Assembly (NCBI GenBank): GCA_002385665.1
Contig: DGDX01000041.1
Location: 1 to 21,337, forward strand
Reading direction: 5' to 3'
DNA: 21,337 nucleotides
From: Firmicutes bacterium UBA3941
Lineage (GTDB): Bacteria; Bacillota; Clostridia; Caldicoprobacterales; UBA3941
Each line of letters begins with the position of its first letter. Within the stretch, counting starts at the first letter, position 1. A model generated the notes under the pieces. That model did no database searches, had not been told where the DNA came from, and saw only the letters and a list, made by a program, of their open reading frames with translations. Below, piece by piece: positions 15,146 through 21,337 of this stretch. The position numbers and the translations under genes are program-made.

Positions 15146-15840
15146 TGAGAGTCTTTGCGATCGGTGATTTGCATCTGCCCGGCGGGCAAGATAAACCCAT
15201 GGATATCTTCGGGGCCCATTGGGAGGAACATTGGGAAAAGATTAAGGAAAACTGGTTAAAGGCCATTACGCCTCAGGATATTGTCCTTATACCCGGGGAC
15301 ATTAGCTGGGCCATGACGCTGGAGGAAGCACTGCCGGATTTGGATGATATAGGAGCTTTGCCCGGCACCAAGATCCTAATAAGGGGAAATCATGACTATT
15401 GGTGGTCTTCGATTTCCCGTATCAGGGATCAAACCCATAGATCCATCTATCCGTTACAAAATGATAGCTTTAAACCTGAGGAGTTAACGGGACTGGCTTT
15501 TTGTGGTACCAGGGGCTGGCTAATACCTGGAGCCAGAGGGTTCACTGATCATGACCAGAAAATTTTCAACAGAGAGCTTAATCGGTTAAAACTATCTCTG
15601 GATTCAGCTTTGGATGCCGAAGAAATTATTGTATTGCTCCACTATCCTCCTTTCGACGATAAGGGAATGGAAAGTGAGATTTGCCACCTTATAAGGCAAT
15701 ACCCCGTAAGGCATGTTGTATACGGACATCTACACGGGGATAGCTTAAGAGGTGTGATTGAGGGAGAATTTAATGGACTGACATACCATCTTGTATCTTG
15801 CGATTATTTGAATTTTAATCCAAAACTTGTTAGGAAGTAA
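15145..15840 (+). CDS. Calcineurin-like metallophosphoesterase
   Basis: Predicted cytoplasmic phosphohydrolase with two metal ions, 231 residues. All motifs of the fold are present: GDLHLPGG (D8, H10), PGDISW (D52), RGNHDYWW (N82, H83, D84), LHYPPF (H166) and YGHLHG (H195, H197). The GNHDYWW and GDISWAM wording fits a conserved stand-alone family of predicted phosphohydrolases in Firmicutes whose substrate is unknown to me. Translation is coupled to adk through TAATG, which hints at a link with nucleotide metabolism, but this is inference. No signal peptide. A terminator lies about 130 bases downstream. Confidence 0.86.
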   Translation: MRVFAIGDLHLPGGQDKPMDIFGAHWEEHWEKIKENWLKAITPQDIVLIPGDISWAMTLEEALPDLDDIGALPGTKILIRGNHDYWWSSISRIRDQTHRSIYPLQNDSFKPEELTGLAFCGTRGWLIPGARGFTDHDQKIFNRELNRLKLSLDSALDAEEIIVLLHYPPFDDKGMESEICHLIRQYPVRHVVYGHLHGDSLRGVIEGEFNGLTYHLVSCDYLNFNPKLVRK

Positions 15841-15967
15841 GATGGAAAGTATTAGCAGTACATGTGGTTTAAAGGCAGAAAATTAAATGACAGGAGCTGG
15901 ATACCAGGGGTAAATAATGACAAATAGGACAAAAAAATGAAGTCAAATTATGTAGATACGTACGAGG

Positions 15968-15992
15968 AACGCGGCAGATGGCCGCGTTTTTT
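15968..15992 (+). terminator. Terminator between the metallophosphoesterase and mraZ
   Basis: ACGCGGC (15969-15975) and GCCGCGT (15981-15987) pair perfectly around AGATG, followed directly by six T. It separates the adk unit from the mra cluster. The stretch 15841-15967 shows no convincing gene. Confidence 0.88.
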
Positions 15993-16086
15993 ATCTTTTT
16001 GGGACTTATTTCCCATTTTGGGGCTATGAAATATTTTTTTTAATAATTTGGAAGGATTTTTTAAAATGATAGAGAATATGTAATTA

Positions 16087-16121
16087 AAGTGGTTGAAAGT
16101 GGGGATAAGTGGTGCGATAAT
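16087..16121 (+). promoter_or_regulatory. mra promoter with three MraZ-type boxes
   Basis: AAGTGG occurs three times at exact 10-base spacing (16087, 16097, 16107), as known for the direct-repeat operators bound by MraZ. The boxes interleave with a strong sigma-A promoter: TTGAAA (16093-16098), 17 bases, GATAAT (16116-16121), with an extended -10 TG (16113-16114). Transcription would start near 16128, giving a very short leader that just includes the AGGGG ribosome site. Binding of MraZ would cover the -35 and spacer, so autorepression is expected. Confidence 0.78.
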
Positions 16122-16141
16122 ATAGAAGAGGGGTGAAGGTG

Positions 16142-16573
16142 GTGTTCATTGGCGAATATCAACATACTCTTGATCCAAAAGGGCGAGTTATTATGCCCTC
16201 CAAATTCCGCGATGGTTTGGGCGAGAGTTTTGTTGTGACCAAAGGGCTGGATAACTGCCTGTTTGTTTACCCCCAAGGTGAATGGGAAGAGCTGGAACGC
16301 AAGCTGCGAATTCTGCCATTGACCAGCAAGGATGCCAGGGCCTTTACCAGGTTTTTTTTCTCGGGAGCCACTGAATGTGAATTGGACAAACAGGGTAGGA
16401 TCTTGATACCTGCCAATCTTCGCGAGTACGCCGGACTGGATAAGGATCTGATTATAATTGGTGTTGCCAGCAGGATTGAAATCTGGGGCAAGGAACGTTG
16501 GGAAGATTATAACAGTGCCGCCAATTTAGATCATCAATCTATTGTGGAAAAGATGGCAGAATTAGGAATATAG
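16142..16573 (+). CDS. mraZ: Transcriptional regulator MraZ
   Basis: DNA-binding regulator of the division and cell-wall cluster, working as a ring-shaped oligomer. It has two AbrB-like SpoVT/MraZ half-domains with the family signatures DPKGRVIMP (residues 11-19) and DKQGRILIP (82-90). The start is GTG at 16142, eight bases after AGGGG, giving [11 protein letters not shown] and 143 residues, the same length as the Bacillus subtilis protein. The upstream in-frame GTGs at 16133 and 16139 would overlap or crowd the ribosome site. It is first in the mra operon and is probably autoregulated through the AAGTGG boxes upstream. rsmH starts 10 bases after its stop. Confidence 0.95.
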   Translation: MFIGEYQHTLDPKGRVIMPSKFRDGLGESFVVTKGLDNCLFVYPQGEWEELERKLRILPLTSKDARAFTRFFFSGATECELDKQGRILIPANLREYAGLDKDLIIIGVASRIEIWGKERWEDYNSAANLDHQSIVEKMAELGI

Positions 16574-16583
16574 GAGGATCCGG

Positions 16584-17510
16584 ATGAAATTTCACCACAT
16601 TCCCGTATTATTTAATGAAACCATTGAAATGCTTAATTTAAAGCCAGGACAGATAATAGTAGATGCTACTCTGGGTGGAGGAGGACATGCCGGAGGGATA
16701 TTGGAAAGGATAGCCCCGGATGGTACTCTCATAGGGATAGACAGAGATCCTAACGCTCTGGCAGCAGCCAGAGCACACTTAAAGGAGTATGGGGATTCGT
16801 TAATAACTGTCCATGGTAACTTTAATGATCTTGGTACTATTTTAGGTAAGCTGAATATTCCATATATCAATGGCTTGGTAATGGATTTAGGTGTTTCATC
16901 CCACCAGCTGGATGAGAAAAGCCGTGGTTTTTCTTATCAGGACGATGCACCCCTGGATATGAGAATGGATCCGACCCAGCCTTTCAGTGCCATGAATGTT
17001 GTCAACGAATACGAAGAAAAGCAATTGGCAAAGATCATCTTAGAATATGGCGAAGAGAGATGGGCTGCCAGGATAGCCAAGTTTATAGTAGAGAACCGAC
17101 CGATACATACTACAGGCGAATTGACTGAGATCATCAAGGCCGCTATCCCTGCAAAAGCAAGGAGACAGGGGCCCCACCCTTCCAAGAGAACTTTTCAGGC
17201 CATTCGGATTGAAGTCAACGGAGAGCTTGAGATTTTGGAAGGCGCCATAGAAACAGCGGTAAATTTCTTAGAATCGGGCGGTAGATTATGTGTTATTACT
17301 TTTCATTCCTTGGAGGACAGGATTGTGAAGAATACTTTTCGAAGGCTTGAGAGACCATGCACCTGTCCGCCGGATTCGCCGATATGCATATGTGATAAAA
17401 AGGCTTCTATAAAGATTCTAACCAGAAAGCCTATTACTCCTTCCAAGTATGAAATAGATGAAAATCCACGCTCGCGGAGCGCCAAGCTTAGAGCTTGTCA
17501 AAAACTATAG
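16584..17510 (+). CDS. rsmH: 16S rRNA (cytosine-1402-N4) methyltransferase RsmH
   Basis: SAM-dependent methyltransferase that modifies C1402 in the ribosomal P site (formerly MraW). The SAM-binding motif [11 protein letters not shown] is at residues 27-37, followed by [12 protein letters not shown]. Further family stretches are [29 protein letters not shown] and the C-terminal [12 protein letters not shown] cysteine-rich segment near the end ([12 protein letters not shown]) is common in RsmH. The product is 308 residues, full length. AGGAGG lies six bases before the ATG. It is the second gene of the mra cluster. Confidence 0.96.
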   Translation: MKFHHIPVLFNETIEMLNLKPGQIIVDATLGGGGHAGGILERIAPDGTLIGIDRDPNALAAARAHLKEYGDSLITVHGNFNDLGTILGKLNIPYINGLVMDLGVSSHQLDEKSRGFSYQDDAPLDMRMDPTQPFSAMNVVNEYEEKQLAKIILEYGEERWAARIAKFIVENRPIHTTGELTEIIKAAIPAKARRQGPHPSKRTFQAIRIEVNGELEILEGAIETAVNFLESGGRLCVITFHSLEDRIVKNTFRRLERPCTCPPDSPICICDKKASIKILTRKPITPSKYEIDENPRSRSAKLRACQKL

Positions 17511-17555
17511 CAATAAACGGGTATCTAACATAAACATCGAGGGGGCTGAATAGAA

Positions 17556-18029
17556 TTGTTAGTAGCGGAAAAAGAACAATATACAGGGATTTATTACCCC
17601 CCTAAGGTAGAGGTAGGGCAACCCATTTCCGTGCCACGTACGCAGGCAGTACCTAAAACAAAGTCAAGGGCCAGGAAGATGATATCCCATATAGCCCTAA
17701 TCATTATCGGGTTTGCTATATGCTCATGCACTGTTGCCAGGTATGCCATAATTGCTCAAAAACAACAGGAGATTATTGAACTTGGTAAGATACTGGAGAA
17801 GCAACAGACTATCCAGGAGTATATGAGACTGGAGTTAGCCTCCCGTGGAAATTTAGAGCAAATAGAGGAGATCGCAAAGAATAATTTGGAGATGGATTAT
17901 CCCGATAGGGATCAGATCCTTCTTGTAGAGCTGCCAAAGGATACCGACATGACTGAGGTAGAGACTGCATCGGTGGCAACTGTAGAAAAAGAGAGTCTTT
18001 GGAGTAAACTGGTAAGCCTTTTGGACTAA
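17556..18029 (+). CDS. ftsL: Cell division protein FtsL-like
   Basis: Small bitopic membrane protein of the divisome, assigned largely by position. Of 157 residues, 1-42 are cytoplasmic and basic near the membrane (TKSRARK), 43-65 form one membrane segment, and about 66-97 look like a coiled coil (AQKQQEIIELGKILEKQQTIQEYMRLEL). The NLEQIEEIAKNNLEMDYPDRDQ stretch (99-120) is typical of FtsL/DivIC-type proteins, in which a leucine-zipper-like stalk binds its partner. The start is TTG at 17556, ten bases after GAGGGGG. It sits in the conserved slot between rsmH and the division transpeptidase gene. Sequence similarity in this family is always low. Confidence 0.85.
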   Translation: MLVAEKEQYTGIYYPPKVEVGQPISVPRTQAVPKTKSRARKMISHIALIIIGFAICSCTVARYAIIAQKQQEIIELGKILEKQQTIQEYMRLELASRGNLEQIEEIAKNNLEMDYPDRDQILLVELPKDTDMTEVETASVATVEKESLWSKLVSLLD

Positions 18030-18151
18030 ATATTGGTCTATAGAGATGTATTTCTGATGATCCGCAGTGTAGCCGTTGTTGACTAATCGAACTTAATTTT
18101 TTCAACCGGTTATTTTATTTTTTATTCGAATTTAGCAGGGTGGTGGTAGCA

Positions 18152-20347
18152 ATGGCTGTCCCCAGTGTTACAAACAGAAAAAGGTTGCTAACCATGCTGG
18201 TATCATTTACATTGATTTTTATCGGACTAATAGGACGCTTGGGTTATATTCAACTTATATGGGGAAAAGAGCTTCAACAAAAGGCAGTGGGACAATGGAC
18301 ACGGAACCTGGCGGTATATCCAAAAAGGGGAATGATCAAGGATCGCAACGGGAATATTCTGGCTCAAAGTGGGAGCTCGGAGACCATTGCCGCCCGCCCC
18401 AGTCAAATAAAGGATCCAAAAGGTACTGCTGCTATTTTAGCACCTATTTTAGAGATGGATGAGGATAAGTTATACGAGAAACTATCGGATACAAAAAGCT
18501 CCTTTGTTTGGATAAAAAGACAAGTAACAAGAGAAGTGGCCAATCAGGTTAGGGCGCTAGGCATAAAAGGTATAGATTTTACCGAAGAACCCAGGCGGTA
18601 TTACCCCAACCGAGAGTTGGCTGCTCATGTATTAGGGTTTACCATGAAATATGCCGAGGGTGAAGATGGACTAAAGGGGCAGGACGGCGTAGAACTCTAT
18701 TATGATAAGTATTTAAAGGGTCTAGCCGGAAAAATTGTTATGGAAACCGATGCCAGGGGCAGGGAGATGCCCGATAACGTAGATAGATATATTCCACCTA
18801 TAGATGGGCTGAACCTGGTATTAACCATTGATCAGGTAATTCAGCATTTTACTGAGAAAGCCGTAAATGATGCCATGGAGAAGTATGCGGCAAAAAAGGT
18901 GTTTGCCATCGTCATGGATCCTAATACCGGTGAGATTTTAGCCATGGCCAACAGACCAACATTCGACCCCAATGATCCCCCCAGGGAATTGGGGTATGAG
19001 GGTATGCAGGAATATGTGAAGAATTTTTTGGCAAAGGATAGTATGGATCCAGGGTCAACTTTTAAGATTATAACCACTGCCGCAACCTTGGATTCGGGCG
19101 TAATGACACAGGAAAAAACCTTCAACTGTCCTGGATTTAGAATAATAGAGGGAAATGAGAGGATCAGATGCCATAAGGCAGGAGGACATGGTCATCAGAC
19201 ATTTGCAGAGGCGGTAGAAAATTCCTGTAATCCGGCTTTTGTAGACATGGCCTTGGCACTTGGTAAGGATAAATTCTACAGATATATTGAGGCCTTTGGT
19301 TTTGGTCAAAAGACGGGCATAGACATAAACGGTGAAGCGCAGGGGATTGTAATCCCGAGGGAGGCGGTAAAGAATTTGGACTTGGCCAGAATCGGATTCG
19401 GCCAATCCATATCGGTTACGCCCTTACAGCTGATTGCAGCGAGTGCGGCGGCAATCAATGGTGGGAATTATATGAGGCCTTATCTTGCTAAGGCCTTGAC
19501 TGAGACTAAGGTTGATCCTGAAACCGGTGAGGAATATGAACATATAGTCAAGGAATTCCAACCACAAAGATTGCGCCAGGTGATATCAAATGAGACATCC
19601 AAACAAGTGGCTAAAATACTTCAAGGGGTTGTAGAAAACGGGAGTGGTGCCAATGCTTATATACCGGGATATAGGGTAGGAGGAAAGACTGGAACCGCTC
19701 AAAAATATGGAGAAGATGGTAAAATTGTTCAAGGAAGGCATATAGCCTCTTTTATTGGTTTTGCACCTGCCGACAACCCAAGGGTTATAGTCCTGTTTGC
19801 AGTTGATGAGCCCCAGGTAGCCGTTGATTTCGGTAGCGTGGTGGCTGCGCCATATGTACAGATGATATTAAAGGACACATTACCATACCTGGGGGTTGAG
19901 CCTGTTTACGATGAAGAGACAGCGGAGCTCAATAGGCAGGTGGAGGTCCCGGATGTTATGGGTATGACTTTTGGTGAGGCATACGCAATGTTGGATGAAA
20001 GAGAACTTAAGTACCTTTCAAACGATTCAGTGGAGGCAGATACGGTAATCAAGGACCAGATGCCAAAACCCGGCGCTATGGTCAAAGTAAATACCACTAT
20101 ACTTCTATATGCCCAGGAGCAATCCCCGGAGGATTCTAGTATTGACCAGGAGGTAACTGAGGGTAAGGTTGTCGTACCGGATCTTAAGGGGAAATCCATT
20201 AGGGAAGCTAACAATATTCTAGTTTCCCTTGGCCTGAAATTAAGAATAGAGGGTTCAGGAGTAGCTGTGAGTCAGGATCCCCCTGCCCATAGTCAGGTTG
20301 AACCGGGTACTGAAATTATGGTTGAATTTACTATGCCGGGCCAGTAA
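18152..20347 (+). CDS. spoVD: Class B penicillin-binding protein, SpoVD/Pbp2B type, with two PASTA domains
   Basis: Membrane-anchored D,D-transpeptidase that crosslinks peptidoglycan at the septum or in the spore cortex. After a short cytoplasmic start, residues 11-36 form the membrane anchor. The PBP dimer domain spans about 50-210, and the transpeptidase domain about 245-575 with S302-x2-K305 (PGSTFK), S358-x-N360 (SCN) and K512TG (KTGTAQ). Two PASTA repeats follow (about 597-656 and 668-730). The start is ATG at 18152, six bases after GGGTGGTGG; a GTG at 18140 would add four residues. Product 731 residues. In Clostridia this slot often holds a single gene named spoVD that may serve division, sporulation or both; the sequence does not decide. 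Confidence 0.88.
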   Translation: MAVPSVTNRKRLLTMLVSFTLIFIGLIGRLGYIQLIWGKELQQKAVGQWTRNLAVYPKRGMIKDRNGNILAQSGSSETIAARPSQIKDPKGTAAILAPILEMDEDKLYEKLSDTKSSFVWIKRQVTREVANQVRALGIKGIDFTEEPRRYYPNRELAAHVLGFTMKYAEGEDGLKGQDGVELYYDKYLKGLAGKIVMETDARGREMPDNVDRYIPPIDGLNLVLTIDQVIQHFTEKAVNDAMEKYAAKKVFAIVMDPNTGEILAMANRPTFDPNDPPRELGYEGMQEYVKNFLAKDSMDPGSTFKIITTAATLDSGVMTQEKTFNCPGFRIIEGNERIRCHKAGGHGHQTFAEAVENSCNPAFVDMALALGKDKFYRYIEAFGFGQKTGIDINGEAQGIVIPREAVKNLDLARIGFGQSISVTPLQLIAASAAAINGGNYMRPYLAKALTETKVDPETGEEYEHIVKEFQPQRLRQVISNETSKQVAKILQGVVENGSGANAYIPGYRVGGKTGTAQKYGEDGKIVQGRHIASFIGFAPADNPRVIVLFAVDEPQVAVDFGSVVAAPYVQMILKDTLPYLGVEPVYDEETAELNRQVEVPDVMGMTFGEAYAMLDERELKYLSNDSVEADTVIKDQMPKPGAMVKVNTTILLYAQEQSPEDSSIDQEVTEGKVVVPDLKGKSIREANNILVSLGLKLRIEGSGVAVSQDPPAHSQVEPGTEIMVEFTMPGQ

Positions 20348-20399
20348 TATATAAAGGGTTTTAACTTTATTGCCAAAAGGCTATAATAGATATATCGGT

Positions 20400-20418
20400 T
20401 ATCAATGAATAATTGATA
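20400..20418. other. Inverted repeat in the spoVD-murE gap
   Basis: TATCAAT (20400-20406) and ATTGATA (20412-20418) flank GAATA. Further, AAGGGTTT near 20355 could pair at long range with AAACCCTT near 20436. No T run follows, so this is unlikely to end transcription. It is the only structure seen in the 142-base gap. Confidence 0.28.
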
Positions 20419-20489
20419 TTGTATTATATATTTAATAAACCCTTATCACCTGACTAAGGGGTAAAAGTAAGATTAGGACGGTATCTTGA

Positions 20490-21337
20490 ATGAAGCTGAT
20501 TAAATTGCTTGAAGGCATAGATTATGAAAAAATTGAAGGTACATATAATGTAGATGTTGGGGATATGCATTACGATTCCAGAAGGGTGACCAATGGTTCT
20601 TTGTTTTTCTGTATTAAGGGACTGACGGTGGATGGACACGATTTTGCAGCTCAGGCGATTGACAGAGGAGCGAAGGTGCTGGTCCTTGAAAGAGATGTAA
20701 ATGTAGGTGGGAATATAACCAAGGTATTTGTTAAGGATACCAGGGTGGCCATGGCGTATATGGCCAAAAACTATTACCATAATCCTACCCGGGACATTAC
20801 CAGTATAGGTATAACAGGCACGAACGGGAAAACTACTGTAACTCATCTTATAAAATCCATATTGGAAAGAGCGGGGCATAAGGTAGGCCTTATAGGTACC
20901 ATAACCAATATGGTGGGGGACAGAAAGATGCCGTCAGAAAGAACCACCCCCGAATCCCTCGATCTTCAAGCTATCTTGAGGGATATGGTGGATGATGGTG
21001 CCGATAGTATAGTTATGGAGGTCTCGTCCCATTCCCTTTGCCTGGGAAGGGTCGAAGGCATAATGTATGACATTGGGGTATTTACCAATCTATCCCAGGA
21101 TCATTTGGATTTTCACGATAACATGGAAGAATACAGGGACGCCAAGGCCAGGCTTTTTGACCAATGCAGAACTGCCATTATTAATGTGGATGATGAGGCA
21201 GGCAGATGGATAATGGATAAAATTACTACTCAAACCTACACCTATGGCATCTGTAAAGAGGCGGATATATATGCGAGAGAATTGGAAATCACCGAAAGGG
21301 GTGTCACCTTTAGCCTTCATACACCTCATGGAGGTAC
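20490..21337 (+). CDS. murE: UDP-MurNAc-tripeptide synthetase MurE, N-terminal part
   Basis: Cytoplasmic Mur ligase that adds the third residue of the peptidoglycan stem peptide. About 282 codons are present before the window ends, so the C-terminal domain is missing. Visible are the UDP-binding N-terminal domain with YDSRRVTNGSLFFCIKG (28-44), the P-loop GITGTNGKTT (107-116), the substrate segment RTTPESLDLQ (151-160), EVSSHSL (177-183), and FTNLSQDHLDFH with K219 in DAKARLF as the likely carbamylated lysine. The DNPR/substrate-choice motif lies beyond the window, so diaminopimelate versus lysine cannot be decided. The start ATG at 20490 has only a weak AGGA 11 bases upstream; an in-frame TGA directly precedes it, so no longer start is possible. 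Confidence 0.94.
   Translation, partial: MKLIKLLEGIDYEKIEGTYNVDVGDMHYDSRRVTNGSLFFCIKGLTVDGHDFAAQAIDRGAKVLVLERDVNVGGNITKVFVKDTRVAMAYMAKNYYHNPTRDITSIGITGTNGKTTVTHLIKSILERAGHKVGLIGTITNMVGDRKMPSERTTPESLDLQAILRDMVDDGADSIVMEVSSHSLCLGRVEGIMYDIGVFTNLSQDHLDFHDNMEEYRDAKARLFDQCRTAIINVDDEAGRWIMDKITTQTYTYGICKEADIYARELEITERGVTFSLHTPHGG

Noticed and set aside
15938..16027. Small open frame of 29 codons between the metallophosphoesterase and mraZ
   Set aside because: It runs through the 15968-15992 terminator hairpin and has no ribosome site.
20454..20879. Open frame of 141 codons on the minus strand
   Set aside because: It lies antisense to murE, whose motifs are all present, so it is a shadow frame.
1..21337. 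CRISPR array, prophage, insertion sequence, tRNA or rRNA genes
   Set aside because: No spaced direct-repeat array, transposase, integrase or phage protein was seen, and no cloverleaf or rRNA sequence was recognised by reading. A tRNAscan or Rfam run was not possible here.

Overview
The window looks like a fragment of a Bacillota (Clostridia-like) chromosome of moderate to low GC. Evidence: purine-rich Shine-Dalgarno sites (GGAGG types) ahead of nearly every gene, several TTG/GTG starts, an mraZ-rsmH-ftsL-PBP-murE cell-wall cluster in Firmicute order whose PBP carries two PASTA domains, a PotA/PotB operon under an XRE-cupin regulator, and a PTS-family permease. The species cannot be told from the sequence. 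The first 19 bases are not genomic: they match the Tn5/Nextera mosaic end, so this is a contig edge with untrimmed adapter, and the potB piece is cut there.

Left region (20-4800). A polyamine ABC transporter operon (potA and partial potB, minus strand) lies downstream of an XRE-cupin regulator whose leader holds regularly spaced CTAAAC/GTTTA half-sites. On the plus strand follow a Gfo/Idh/MocA sugar dehydrogenase and a TIM-barrel sugar isomerase/epimerase, ending at a strong terminator. Their substrate is not evident.

Middle region (4890-9440). A DUF2161 PD-(D/E)XK-like protein overlaps tail-to-tail with a PTS_EIIC_2 membrane protein. Then come an L-sorbose-1-phosphate reductase-like enzyme (sorE) and a sorbitol-6-phosphate 2-dehydrogenase (srlD), convergent on a bidirectional terminator. 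The two enzymes could turn L-sorbose-1-P into D-sorbitol-6-P and then fructose-6-P. A 25-bp palindrome covers the sorE -10 and start site.

Next (9400-14210). A 2-oxoacid dehydrogenase E2 and a long fused alpha-beta E1 form a two-gene unit with its own promoter and terminator and no E3. A PAP2_3-type lipid phosphatase-like membrane protein follows on the minus strand. Two diverged copies of an imperfectly palindromic intergenic repeat flank this part (about 6637-6772 and 13434-13529).

Right region (14480-end). A Cys4-lid adenylate kinase overlaps a metallophosphoesterase by one base. After a terminator the division/cell-wall cluster begins: mraZ, rsmH, ftsL, a SpoVD/Pbp2B-type transpeptidase and murE, which runs off the window. 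The mraZ promoter contains three AAGTGG boxes at 10-bp spacing, as expected for MraZ autoregulation.

I saw no tRNA, rRNA, CRISPR array, insertion sequence or prophage genes. Most genes are recognisable metabolic or housekeeping families. The least explained items are the palindromic repeat pair, the oversized fused E1 without E3, and the several operator-like palindromes.
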